Assembly: GCA_023145215.1 (NCBI GenBank)
Contig: JAGLED010000004.1
Span: 37,675 to 101,674, forward strand
Direction: 5' to 3'
DNA: 64,000 nt
Source: Rhodospirillales bacterium
GTDB lineage: Bacteria > Pseudomonadota > Alphaproteobacteria > Rhodospirillales > Casp-alpha2
The position numbers and the translations under genes were made by a program. The notes beneath the pieces are model-generated. The model saw only the letters and a list, made by a program, of their open reading frames with translations, was not told the DNA's origin and made no database searches. Positions 38,344 to 47,792 of this stretch are shown here, piece by piece (within the stretch, counting starts at the first letter, position 1; every line of letters begins with the position of its first letter).

Positions 38344-39941
38344 ACGATACGAGTTGGTCCGGCAGTAACGTCGACGAACGGGCGGCTGCTTCGCGTGCAC
38401 CGGCACCCGGCCGTCGGCAGAAAAAACCGCCGTCGCCCCGCCGGATAAAACGGCGTAGCGTGCGGCCGCGGATCGTCCATGTGATCACCGCGAGCATTTC
38501 GGCCCTGGTGATCTCGACCTCCGCGGTCATGTTCTGGACCCAGTGGACGATCTCTCAAGATGTTGCCCACCGCCTGATCGACCGCAACACATCGCTGCTT
38601 CTCGACGATCTGGAGAACTGGGTCGAGTTCGTCGTCGATGCGCGCAGGCCGGTTGCGGTCGGCGACGATTGGTCATCGATCCCCACATACGGTGACAAGA
38701 CACGGCCACGGAGCCTGGTCGAGGCCATTTCAAGAAAAAGTAACGACATCGGCGGCACGGCGTTCGTCATACGGCCTTCAGGCGATCTGATCGCCCACCC
38801 CAACATAACGACCTCCAGCGCCCGTAGAGGAGGTGAGGATTATCCCACGGTGCCGGTGAACCATGTCGGCGATCTTGTGCTGGAGGGGCTCTGGAATTCC
38901 GCAATCCACGATCCGGATTTTCGCACCACTGCCGCCGGCGCGGTTTATCGGCTCGACCGATATGTCTACGGCCAGGAATATCTTGGCTTCTTCGAGCGGA
39001 TCAATGCTGCCGGCGAGGATTGGATTATCGGCATGTGGCTGTTGGCCGAAGATGTTCATAGCCTGTCAAAACAGTTGAAGTTGGGGATTATCGTGGCCGC
39101 TGCGGGGTTGGTGCTTTCGGTACTGATGGCGTGGTATCTGGCAAGGCGCATGGCGGCCCCGGTCGAGCAACTCGTCGTGAATTCCCGCCGTCTGTCGAAC
39201 CTTGAACTGGAAGATGTCAGCGAATTGAGCGCGAGCCGGGTCAAGGAACTCGGCGATCTATCCGGATCGTTTTCACGTATGGTCGGGAGCTTGCGGTCGT
39301 TCGGGACATACGTGCCGTGGCAACTTGTCAGGCATCTCGCGGCGAACGGCGGCCAGCAACTGGACTCGCGCGAGTGCGATGTCGCCGTCCTTTTCACCGA
39401 TGTGGTCGGGTTCACCGCGCTGAGCGACGGCATGGCGCCGATCGAAGTTGCGGCGTTCCTGAACGAACACCTCTCCATCCTGGGGGGCATCGTCGAGGAA
39501 CATGACGGTACGATCGATAAGTACATCGGCGATTCCCTGATGGCGTTCTGGGGCGCGCCGGACGAGATCGACAATCCGGCTGAGAAGGCGTGCCAGGCGG
39601 CGCTTGGCATCGCGGCTGCGCTGGAGCGCTACAACGCCGGCCGCCGAGAAGAAGGAAAGCCGCCGGTGCGCATTCGTATCGGTATTCATTGCGGACGGGC
39701 GCTGGTCGGCAACATCGGCGCGCCGGGGCGCGTCGATTACACGGTGGTCGGCGATACGGTCAACGCCGCGCAACGGATCGAAGCGCTTGCCGCCGATATC
39801 ATCAGCAAGGCCGACGCGACGATCCTGATCGGCGAGTCCGTCGCCAAAGAATTGCCCGCCTATATCGATCTGCTCGAGGTCGGGACCGCCGCGCTCAAGG
39901 GACGAAAGGAAACGCTCGTCGTTTACAGGCTGATGACATGA
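38340..39941 (+). CDS. Membrane class III adenylate/guanylate cyclase (sensor + HAMP + cyclase)
   Basis: GTG start overlaps kaiC stop; TM, periplasmic region, HAMP (ARRMAAPVEQLVVNSRRLSNLELEDVSEL), cyclase VAVLFTDVVGFTALSDGM...DGTIDKYIGDSLMAFWGAP...IRIGIHCGRALVGNIGAPGRVDYTVVGDTVNAAQRIE. Confidence 0.95.
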   Translation: MNDTSWSGSNVDERAAASRAPAPGRRQKKPPSPRRIKRRSVRPRIVHVITASISALVISTSAVMFWTQWTISQDVAHRLIDRNTSLLLDDLENWVEFVVDARRPVAVGDDWSSIPTYGDKTRPRSLVEAISRKSNDIGGTAFVIRPSGDLIAHPNITTSSARRGGEDYPTVPVNHVGDLVLEGLWNSAIHDPDFRTTAAGAVYRLDRYVYGQEYLGFFERINAAGEDWIIGMWLLAEDVHSLSKQLKLGIIVAAAGLVLSVLMAWYLARRMAAPVEQLVVNSRRLSNLELEDVSELSASRVKELGDLSGSFSRMVGSLRSFGTYVPWQLVRHLAANGGQQLDSRECDVAVLFTDVVGFTALSDGMAPIEVAAFLNEHLSILGGIVEEHDGTIDKYIGDSLMAFWGAPDEIDNPAEKACQAALGIAAALERYNAGRREEGKPPVRIRIGIHCGRALVGNIGAPGRVDYTVVGDTVNAAQRIEALAADIISKADATILIGESVAKELPAYIDLLEVGTAALKGRKETLVVYRLMT

Positions 39942-40035
39942 CAGATACCGGGCCGGCGAACCGCGGGAGCCGCTTGCGTGTCCGATGAAATCCCGCGTAG
40001 CATTGTCGGGATACCGATATATGGAGGATCAAGCC

Positions 40036-40215
40036 GTGAAACGTCTTTGTCTTGCCGTTGCCGTTTTCTCTCTGATCGGGCTGTCGTCTCCCGGCCACGT
40101 CATGGCCGCCGGGACCGATCAGTCGCAAAGCCCGTCGAGTTCATCCTATGAGCCGCAGGACTACAGCTCGCCCTTCGGCGACGGATCTTGCTCGAAACCG
40201 GCGCCGACGTCGTAA
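40036..40215 (+). CDS. Small predicted exported peptide
   Basis: GTG after atggaggatcaagcc; VKRLCLAVAVFSLIGLSSPGHVMAAGTDQSQSPSSSSYEPQDYSSPFGDGSCSKPAPTS. Confidence 0.5.
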   Translation: MKRLCLAVAVFSLIGLSSPGHVMAAGTDQSQSPSSSSYEPQDYSSPFGDGSCSKPAPTS

Positions 40216-40323
40216 CGTTTACTGCCTAAAATGCCGCCGTCGCCCTGAACTTGATTCAGGGGCGGTGAGAGCGTGTCTCCGGGGCGAGTCGCACTTGCGC
40301 CGACCGGGATAGGCGATTTTATC

Positions 40324-41886
40324 TCATTGCCCGTCGTGGATCGGGAACAGTTTGAGTTCCCAGTCCTTCAACTGACCGATCAGCCCCAACTCCCAATTCA
40401 GATAGGCGCGCGACGCGTCTGCGTTGCCGGCATGCCGGTCGTGGACGAAGAACAGAAAATCGATCCGGTCTTCGTCTTTCGGGGTGTCGGGTGTCGAGAC
40501 GACGTTCACGCCCGCGCCGCGCCAGTCGTCCGGGGATCCGGTGAGGTAGCGGACGCGTCCTGCGCCCATGTCTTTCAGATCCATCGCTGCCAGTTCGGCA
40601 AGCCGTTTGTCCTCGGCGGCGAGAACGACCTCGCCCGTCAAATCAAGCGATGCGAGCACCGGGCGGATCGACCACACCGCATTCTCGACATGCGCGTCCC
40701 GGTAGGCGGCGCTCGGGCGCAGGTCGACGACCGCCGCAGCGCCGATGTCAGAGGCGGCGATTTCATCAAGCGTGTCGGGGACGGGTTTCGCAGCGGACGC
40801 GGGCGCCGCCAGATCGACCGATGCATCGGAAACGTCGCCCGACAACACGTACGCATCGTGGCCCATGGCGCGCAGCCAGTATGCGGTGTTGGCGGCACGC
40901 ACGCCGCTGTCGTCGCATAAGACGATGCGCGCACCCCTGACCGCGATCCATTTATCCGTGGCCTGCGCGAGTTGCCCGCCCGGCGCATGAACCGCGCCCG
41001 TCAGGTGATGTTTCTCGAATTCCTCGCGGCTGCGAACATCCAGAAGATAGAACGTGCGCGTGGCGTCGTCGGCCCAGGTCTGCGCCGTCGCCGCATCCAC
41101 ATCGGGGATGGCGTTATCCTTCATGAAGCGCCGGGCACGCGCCTTGGCGTCCTCGAACGCTTTGCCCGTGACGGCGGGCAGCGGAAGCGCCGGTTTTCCG
41201 TGATCCAGGTCGAAGCCCGCCAGCCGCCAGCCCTGAGTGCCGTTCTTCAGCGCGAAGATCGGGTTCTCGAAGCCCATGTTGCGGAGCCCTTGCGCCCCGA
41301 CCAGGCTGCGTGTGCGTCCGGCGCAGTTGACGATGACTTTCGTCGTCGGATTGTCGACCAGTTGCGGCAGGCGGTACGGCAGTTCGGCGTTTGGGCAGGA
41401 CCGTCCGCCCGGGATGCTCATCGCTTCGAACTCGTTCGGCGTGCGGCCGTCCAGCAGAATGAAATCGTCGCCCGCATCGAGCATTCGTTTCATGTCTTCC
41501 GCATCGATGGACGGTGTGTGGCCGATCTCTTCGGCCAGTTCGCCCAGTGTTTTGGAGGGCACGTTGACGCCCTTGAAGATCGTGAAGCCGGCGTCTTCGG
41601 CTGCCGCCAGGCCGCCCGCGAGCACGCGGACGTCTGTATAGCCCAATGCTTCGAGCCGCCCTGCCGCTTTTTCCGCCACGCCTTTGCCGTCATCGACGAC
41701 AACGACCGGGACGGCCACGCACGGCATCAAGGCCGGGGCGTCGACTTCCAGCCGGCTGTAGGGAAGGGGGACGGTGTGCAGCAGATGCCCCTCCCCGAAC
41801 TGGCCGTCCTCGCGGACGTCGATGAAACCGAACTCGGCGCCGTTACCGAGCCAGGATTTGATCATGTCGGCGGCGATCGATTGCAT
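40324..41886 (-). CDS. Multi-rhodanese-domain protein (about four tandem rhodanese units)
   Basis: 520 aa; repeated rhodanese pattern: FIDVREDGQFGEGHL; FILLDGRTPNEFEAMSIPGG...VIVNCAGRTRS; YLLDVRSREEFEKHHLTGAVHAPGG...IVLCDDSGVRA; VVDLRPSAAYRDAHVENAV. Confidence 0.9.
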   Translation of the reverse strand: MQSIAADMIKSWLGNGAEFGFIDVREDGQFGEGHLLHTVPLPYSRLEVDAPALMPCVAVPVVVVDDGKGVAEKAAGRLEALGYTDVRVLAGGLAAAEDAGFTIFKGVNVPSKTLGELAEEIGHTPSIDAEDMKRMLDAGDDFILLDGRTPNEFEAMSIPGGRSCPNAELPYRLPQLVDNPTTKVIVNCAGRTRSLVGAQGLRNMGFENPIFALKNGTQGWRLAGFDLDHGKPALPLPAVTGKAFEDAKARARRFMKDNAIPDVDAATAQTWADDATRTFYLLDVRSREEFEKHHLTGAVHAPGGQLAQATDKWIAVRGARIVLCDDSGVRAANTAYWLRAMGHDAYVLSGDVSDASVDLAAPASAAKPVPDTLDEIAASDIGAAAVVDLRPSAAYRDAHVENAVWSIRPVLASLDLTGEVVLAAEDKRLAELAAMDLKDMGAGRVRYLTGSPDDWRGAGVNVVSTPDTPKDEDRIDFLFFVHDRHAGNADASRAYLNWELGLIGQLKDWELKLFPIHDGQ

Positions 41887-41980
41887 GGTGCTTCCCCAAT
41901 GATTTCCGGTTGGCCGTCTTGATGCGGCGATGGATTTTCATCGCACCTGATCAGCGCGTTGTCCAAGGTTTATCGCGGAG

Positions 41981-43324
41981 TCAGTTGCGGCGGGCAATTG
42001 ACGGTAAGCCGATGATCGATTCGAAACCGTCGGCCCGGCCGGTTGCCGGAGATTTGAAGTCGAGGCCGATGTTGCCGTTTTCGGCGATTGCGGCGGCGAT
42101 CGCGAGTCCAAGTCCGCTACCTTCGGCCTGCGTCGGCCCGCGCGAGAAACGCTCGGTAATGCCGGTGAGGCTCTCGCTCGGGAGCGCGGCGCCCCCGTTG
42201 ACGATGCGCACCTCCCGCTCGCGGGCAACGATCTCGACCGTAGAGCCCGGCGGGCTATGCTTGAGGGCATTTTCGATCAGGTTGCGCACCAGGATGGCGA
42301 AGGCGTCGGCATCGACCGGGGCCGATAGCGCGCCGGCGTCGGCGGCGGTGTACTTCAGCCGGGCAGCGCTTTCCGCGCTTCTCAGGAACTCGTCCACGGC
42401 AGCATCCAGCACCGCGCCCAGATCGACCGGCGCCGCGGTGACGATCCCGCCGCCTTCGGCGCGCGCGAGTTGCATCAGTTTTTCGGAGATCCGCGCGAGC
42501 CGCTGCAGCGAGGTTTCAATGGCCCGTGCGCGGTCCCGTAATGCTTCATCCTCGATTACGGAAATCAGCCGCTGCGTTTGCGCCAGCGCGCCGGCGATCG
42601 GGGTGCGTAGTTCATGGGCGCTGTTGGCTGTGAAACTGCGCTCCACCTCGAGGCTTCGCTGCAGGCGGGCCATCAGATCGTTGACCGCGTGGCGGATCGG
42701 CTCGATCTCGTCCGGCAACTGGGCAGTGTCGAGCGGTGAAAGGTCGCCGGCACTCCGGGCCCCGATCTGCCCGCCCAGCCCGACGACAGGGGCCATGCTG
42801 CGCCTGACCAGCCACCAGACGCCGACCATGCCCAACGGCAGGAACAGCGCCAGCGGAACGGCGAGGGCGATGGTCGACTCGATTGCGGCTTCGCGCCGGT
42901 GGCGGAGCGGCTCCGCGACCTCGATGAAGATGCTGTCGCTGACCGCGGCTTCGCCATAAATGCGGTGCGTCTCGGTGTCGCTGAATCCCGTCGCCGGCGT
43001 TTCCGGGAAGACACGGCGGTCGGCGTCGTGGGAGTGCAGCAGGATATTCCCGGCGGCGTCGCGTACCATATAGGTCAGGAATTCCTCGTGCGGTCTGAGC
43101 GGACCGACGCGGCGCTCCGAAAGTTTGTCTTCGTGATCGAGGATGTCGACCACGGCGAGAGATAGAAGCCGCTGCGCCATTTCCTGCAGTGCGCTGTCGT
43201 AGGCCTCATCCAGTTCGTGACGCACGACCAGCCCGCACACCGTGACGCCGGCCAGCCAGACCACCGTCACGCCGAGGGCGAGGGCAAAGCTCAGCCTGTT
43301 GCGCAGGCTGTACGTATTGCTCAT
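41981..43324 (-). CDS. Sensor histidine kinase
   Basis: MSNTYSLRNRLSFALALGVTVVWLAGV; SFTANSAHELRTPIAGALAQ H-box; GLGLAIAAAIAENG; start overlaps stop of response regulator. Confidence 0.94.
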   Translation of the reverse strand: MSNTYSLRNRLSFALALGVTVVWLAGVTVCGLVVRHELDEAYDSALQEMAQRLLSLAVVDILDHEDKLSERRVGPLRPHEEFLTYMVRDAAGNILLHSHDADRRVFPETPATGFSDTETHRIYGEAAVSDSIFIEVAEPLRHRREAAIESTIALAVPLALFLPLGMVGVWWLVRRSMAPVVGLGGQIGARSAGDLSPLDTAQLPDEIEPIRHAVNDLMARLQRSLEVERSFTANSAHELRTPIAGALAQTQRLISVIEDEALRDRARAIETSLQRLARISEKLMQLARAEGGGIVTAAPVDLGAVLDAAVDEFLRSAESAARLKYTAADAGALSAPVDADAFAILVRNLIENALKHSPPGSTVEIVAREREVRIVNGGAALPSESLTGITERFSRGPTQAEGSGLGLAIAAAIAENGNIGLDFKSPATGRADGFESIIGLPSIARRN

Positions 43325-43980
43325 GACCGTCGCACCCGGTAGCCGATGCCGCGCACCGTCTCGATGATGTCGCGGCCGAGCTTCTTGCGAAGCCGGCTGA
43401 TGTGGACCTCGATGGTGTTGCTTTCGAACGATGCGTCGAAATCGTAGAGGTGCTCCTCCAGTTGCGCTTTCGACAGGATCGCGCCCGGATGCTGAAGCAG
43501 GGTCTCGAACAGCCGCCATTCGCGCGCCGTCAGATCGATCGCTTTGCCGCCCCGGCGGACCGTGCGGGCGGCCAGATCGATTTCCAGGTCGGCCAGTGTC
43601 ATCAGCGGGTTGGGATTACCGGTGTAGCGCCGCGCGACCGCGGCGATGCGTGCGCTCAGTTCACTGAGATCGAACGGCTTCACAAGGTAATCGTCGGCGC
43701 CGGCGTTGAGGCCTTCGATCCGTTCCGAGATCCGGTCCCTGGCGGTGAGGATGATGACCGACGTCACATCGCCTGCGGCGCGGCGTGTACGAAGGAAGTC
43801 GAGGCCGCGGCCATCCGGCAGCATCAGGTCGAGCAGAATCAGATCGTAGTTCACGGCCCGCGCCCCCGCGTCGGCGTCGGCCAGCGATGTCACCCAGTCG
43901 ATGGCGTGGCCGCTCGCCGTCACGTGATCGGTGATCGCGTGTCCGAGGGTAGCGTCGTCCTCGATCAACAGAATGCGCAT
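43321..43980 (-). CDS. OmpR-family response regulator
   Basis: MRILLIEDDATLGHAITDHV...DLILLDLMLPDGRGLDFL...VKPFDLSELSARI; winged-helix C-term TIEVHISRLRKKLGRDIIETVRGIGYRVRRS. Confidence 0.95.
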   Translation of the reverse strand: MRILLIEDDATLGHAITDHVTASGHAIDWVTSLADADAGARAVNYDLILLDLMLPDGRGLDFLRTRRAAGDVTSVIILTARDRISERIEGLNAGADDYLVKPFDLSELSARIAAVARRYTGNPNPLMTLADLEIDLAARTVRRGGKAIDLTAREWRLFETLLQHPGAILSKAQLEEHLYDFDASFESNTIEVHISRLRKKLGRDIIETVRGIGYRVRRS

Positions 43981-44126
43981 GTCGGGTCCATTTTTGGGGT
44001 TGGGCTGCCGTTTGATATGCACCTTACCTTACCGGAAGCTGAAGCAGAAAATGCCTCCGGTTCAGCCGCCGGCAAGGTTGTGCCGCAAAAGTCCCTGCAT
44101 CGTTTCAACGTAACAGGAGACTTCCC

Positions 44127-44417
44127 ATGAACCGATCCATCAAGAAACTCTGCCTCGCCACCGCCGCTGTCGCGGTCCTCGGACTCGGCGCATCGCCTGC
44201 TTCTGCCGATGATTACCGTTGCGACGCGCCGATGACGGAATGGCAGCCGCGCGAAAACCTGCAGAAAAAGCTCGAAGCCGAAGGTTGGCAAGTCAAGCGA
44301 ATCAAAACCGATGACGGTTGTTACGAGGTCTATGCTTTCGATAAAGACGGCAATCGGGTCGAGGCCTCTTTCGATCCGAAATCCCTCGAAATGCTCCGAA
44401 AGAAGAAAGATGACTGA
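44127..44417 (+). CDS. PepSY-domain periplasmic protein
   Basis: 96 aa; signal peptide, LQKKLEAEGWQVKRIKTDDGCYEVYAFDKDGNRVEASFDPKSLEML. Confidence 0.88.
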   Translation: MNRSIKKLCLATAAVAVLGLGASPASADDYRCDAPMTEWQPRENLQKKLEAEGWQVKRIKTDDGCYEVYAFDKDGNRVEASFDPKSLEMLRKKKDD

Positions 44418-44961
44418 GGACACGAAACCCACCGTCAAGGTATGGGACCCGGTGGTACGTGTCTTTCACTGGTCCCTCGTCGGGGCGTTCGCCCTGGCAT
44501 GGCTGACCGGCGATGAGCTGGATCGCGTGCACGAAATTGCGGGTTACGTGATACTCGGTCTCGTCGCCGTTCGCCTGGTCTGGGGCGTGATCGGCCCGCG
44601 TTATGCCCGGTTCACGCAATTCGTGCCGGGCGTGCGCGGCTTCAGGGACTACCTCACGGATATCGGGAAAGGGCGCGAGCACCGTCACCTCGGTCATAAC
44701 CCGGCAGGCGGCGCCATGGTCGTCGCGCTGCTCCTGGCGCTCCTCGCCACAGGGGGCACGGGATGGATGATGACCCTCGACATGTTCTGGGGGTCCGAAT
44801 GGGTGGAGGAAGTACACGAAGTGATGGCGAACATGATGCTTGTGCTCGTCGGTCTGCATGTCGCGGGCGTGGCCGTGGTTAGTATCAGGCATCGTGAGAA
44901 CCTGGTTCGCGCGATGCTGACCGGCCGCAAACGGCCGCCAGCGCCGGGCGATATCGCCTGA
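44410..44961 (+). CDS. Cytochrome b561 family protein
   Basis: MTEDTKPTVKVWDPVVRVFHWSLVGAFALAWLTGDE...HEIAGYVILGLVAVRLVWGVIGPRYARF...VHEVMANMMLVLVGLHVAGV. Confidence 0.94.
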   Translation: MTEDTKPTVKVWDPVVRVFHWSLVGAFALAWLTGDELDRVHEIAGYVILGLVAVRLVWGVIGPRYARFTQFVPGVRGFRDYLTDIGKGREHRHLGHNPAGGAMVVALLLALLATGGTGWMMTLDMFWGSEWVEEVHEVMANMMLVLVGLHVAGVAVVSIRHRENLVRAMLTGRKRPPAPGDIA

Positions 44962-45005
44962 CACCCGGGCGCGATGACGGGAGCGCTCCGTCTCTCCCAA
45001 AAAAA

Positions 45006-45029
45006 GACCCCCTCCGGAAGGAGGGGGTC
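45006..45029 (-). terminator. Rho-independent terminator for the small minus-strand gene 45084-45239
   Basis: gaccccctcc-ggaa-ggagggggtc; on the minus strand followed by TTTTTTT. Confidence 0.85.
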
Positions 45030-45083
45030 AGGGGGCAGGGTTTCTCGCTACAGGGGTGGTAGGAGAAGGGAGGCTCTCAAGCC

Positions 45084-45239
45084 TTAATCGTTGAGCCCGA
45101 GGGTGGGGCGAAGCCGGTGGAAGGCATCCCGCACCGCTTCGGCACGCAACCGGCGGCCCTGAATGACGGCCAGTTCGATGTCTTCCTGGCTGATGCTCTG
45201 TCTGCTACGGGCCTGGGCCAATCTCTGTTCGATACTCAT
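45084..45239 (-). CDS. Small hypothetical protein (51 aa)
   Basis: Not in supplied ORF track: MSIEQRLAQARSRQSISQEDIELAVIQGRRLRAEAVRDAFHRLRPTLGLND*; GAGAGGAA upstream, terminator downstream; the C-terminal RRLRAE...F pattern resembles small alphaproteobacterial proteins. Confidence 0.7.
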   Translation of the reverse strand: MSIEQRLAQARSRQSISQEDIELAVIQGRRLRAEAVRDAFHRLRPTLGLND

Positions 45240-45386
45240 CTCAAATTCCTCTCGTCTCTGAATTCGTGGGCGGAACGCCGTGTTGTTCGTCCCGCGCTGT
45301 TGAGAACAAGGTATGAAATTTCCAAAAAAAGGATAATGCTCAAAAAAAGACTATGTTTCGTGAATAAAGTTCATTAATATCCGCGC

Positions 45387-46298
45387 ATGGATAGATTCGG
45401 AGAGATGGAAACGTTCGTCAGGGTCGTGGAAAGCGGTAGCTTTTCGCGCGCTGCGCGTGATCTGCATATGACACCTTCGGCGGTGTCGAAGATGATCGGC
45501 CGGCTCGAGGACCGCCTCGGCGTGCGCCTGTTAAGCCGGACTACCCGTAAACTCAGCCTGACCGAGGAGGGGCGCGCGTTCTATCAGCGCGTGACGCCGA
45601 TTTTGGCCGAGGTGGAGGAGGCGGAGGAGACGGTCTCGCTTTCGACCGCCGAGGCGCGCGGTGTGCTCAAGGTCAATTCCTCGACCGCGTTCGGACAATA
45701 CCAGATTGTGCCGCTGATTCCGGGGATGCTGGCAAAGTACCCGAGCCTTCAGGTGCAGCTCACCATGACCGACAGTATCGTCAATCTGGTGGAGGAAGGC
45801 TTCGACGTCTCGGTCCGGATCGGCACGTTGACGGATTCGTCGCTGATCGCCCGGAAACTGGGCGTTGCCCACCGTGTGCTCGTCGCGGCGCCGGCTTACC
45901 TTGAGCGCCACGGCGTGCCGACATGCCCCGAAGACCTCAAGGATCATGAGTGCCTGAAGCTCAGCATTCCGACGTCCCTCAACAAATGGGAATTCACCAC
46001 TGCCGACGGCCCGCGCACGGTCGAGGTCAAGGGCCGCTTCGAAGCCGACAACGCGATCGCGCTCCACGAAGCGGCGCTGGCCGGGATCGGCCTGTTCCGC
46101 GCCGCGAGCTTCGTGGTCGGCGACGACATCAAGGCCGGCAGGCTCGTCCCGGTGCTCGATCCCTTCGAGATCTCCGACGATCCCGGTATTTTTGCCGTCT
46201 GGCCGCATAATCGGAACCTGTCGGCCAAGGTGCGGGCCTTCGTCGACACGCTGGTCGACGCGTTCAGCCCGATCCCGCCGTGGGAGCGGGAAAACTGA
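45387..46298 (+). CDS. LysR family transcriptional regulator
   Basis: MDRFGEMETFVRVVESGSFSRAARDLHMTPSAVSKMIGRLEDRLGVRLLSRTTRKLSLTEEG. Confidence 0.96.
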   Translation: MDRFGEMETFVRVVESGSFSRAARDLHMTPSAVSKMIGRLEDRLGVRLLSRTTRKLSLTEEGRAFYQRVTPILAEVEEAEETVSLSTAEARGVLKVNSSTAFGQYQIVPLIPGMLAKYPSLQVQLTMTDSIVNLVEEGFDVSVRIGTLTDSSLIARKLGVAHRVLVAAPAYLERHGVPTCPEDLKDHECLKLSIPTSLNKWEFTTADGPRTVEVKGRFEADNAIALHEAALAGIGLFRAASFVVGDDIKAGRLVPVLDPFEISDDPGIFAVWPHNRNLSAKVRAFVDTLVDAFSPIPPWEREN

Positions 46299-46324
46299 CG
46301 GGCGGTGAATTTCTCCGGCTAATC

Positions 46325-46394
46325 GTCACCCCGGCGCAGGCCGGGGGCCAGTTCTGAAAGAATTCTGGATTCCGGCTTTCGCCGGAATGACGGC
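46325..46394. repeat. Intergenic palindromic repeat (family C)
   Basis: cgtcaccccggcgcaggccggggg...gaattctggattccggctttcgccggaatgacgg, typical intergenic repeat composition. Confidence 0.7.
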
Positions 46395-46535
46395 CCAAGC
46401 GGTTTTGTATTCCGTTTTGCCGCCGCGCATTGCTGCATTGCAAAATTTTCAGTGGCTTCCGGGCCGTGAAATGCTATCAACCGGACGCATTTGATGACGC
46501 AGTTATTCTAATCCCGCGTGCGGGCGGAGTGCACG

Positions 46536-47792
46536 ATGAACGATATCGATTCCGGCGCCCAGCAACAGGGGCGCTCAGACGAACAGACTCAAAAGCCGTC
46601 GAAACCGCGCGTCAAGCGGTCGATCGTGCTTGCCGTGCTGCTTGCCGTTGCGGCGGTGCTTTGGATCGCATCGGGGATGTTCGATGGCGACAGCACCCCG
46701 GAACAGGAAACCGTCGCCGAGCGGAACGCCCACGAACCCGAAGCCATCAAGGTCCGGGTGCACGATTTTACCGCCGTCGACCATCCGCGCATGCTGGTCG
46801 TTACCGGCCGCACCAACGCCATCAAGGATGCCGAGATCAAGGCCGAAACCGCCGGTCAGGTGATTGCACGCCCGGCCCGCAAGGGCACCGTGGTCGAGAA
46901 GGGGACGGTGCTGCTCGAACTCGCGATGGACGACCGGCTGGCGCGCCTGAAACAGGCGGAAGCCCGTGTCGGCGTCGCCAAAATCACCTATGAGGCGTCG
47001 AAGGACCTGCAGCGCAAGCAGTTCGAATCGCAGATCAAACTCGCCGAGAGCAACGCCGCCCTGGCCGAGGCCGAGGCCGAGCTGGCGGCAGTGAAGCTCG
47101 ATATCCAGCGCACCAAGATCCGTGCCCCCATCGACGGTTTCATCGACGAGCTGCTGCCGGGACCCGGCGACCGGGTCGAAGTCGGCGAGCAGGTAGCCGT
47201 CGTGGTCGACCTCGATCCGATGCGGGTCATCGCGTATGTCACCGAACGCGAGGTCGAGTATCTGCAGGTCGACGACCTGGCGACGATCCGCCTGCCGAGC
47301 GGGCGCGAGATCGGCGGCACCGTTCATTATATCTCCCGCGTCGCCAACGATGTGACGCGCGCGTTCCGGGTCGATGTCTGGGTCGACAACCCAAATCATT
47401 CGATTCCCGCCGGCATGACCGCCGAAGTCAGGTTCGACGGCGGCACCCGCATGGCGCACATGGTCCCGACATCGTCGCTGACCCTTGATGATCAGGGGCG
47501 GCTCGGCGTGCGCACGGTCACGGGCGGCGACACGGTCAAGTTCGTACCGGTCAAGCTGCTCGACGACACGACGGAAGGGGCCTGGGTGACGGGGCTGCCG
47601 GATACGGTCACCCTGATCACGGTCGGTCAGGAATTCGTCGTCGACGGTCAGAAGGTCACGCCGGTGAGACAGGGCGATCCATCCGCGCCGTCCGATGACG
47701 CTAAAGAGGCTCAACCCATCGAGCCCGCGCCGGCGACGGAACCGATGACGCCGAAATCGGCCGTGAACCCGGAGACGGGCGGAGCCAACTGA
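46536..47792 (+). CDS. RND efflux periplasmic adaptor (HlyD/MFP family)
   Basis: MNDIDSGAQQQGRSDE...; TNAIKDAEIKAETAGQVIARPARKGTVVEKGTVLLELAMDDRLARLKQAEA... TKIRAPIDGFIDELLPGPGDRVEVGEQVAVVVDLDPMRV. Confidence 0.95.
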   Translation: MNDIDSGAQQQGRSDEQTQKPSKPRVKRSIVLAVLLAVAAVLWIASGMFDGDSTPEQETVAERNAHEPEAIKVRVHDFTAVDHPRMLVVTGRTNAIKDAEIKAETAGQVIARPARKGTVVEKGTVLLELAMDDRLARLKQAEARVGVAKITYEASKDLQRKQFESQIKLAESNAALAEAEAELAAVKLDIQRTKIRAPIDGFIDELLPGPGDRVEVGEQVAVVVDLDPMRVIAYVTEREVEYLQVDDLATIRLPSGREIGGTVHYISRVANDVTRAFRVDVWVDNPNHSIPAGMTAEVRFDGGTRMAHMVPTSSLTLDDQGRLGVRTVTGGDTVKFVPVKLLDDTTEGAWVTGLPDTVTLITVGQEFVVDGQKVTPVRQGDPSAPSDDAKEAQPIEPAPATEPMTPKSAVNPETGGAN

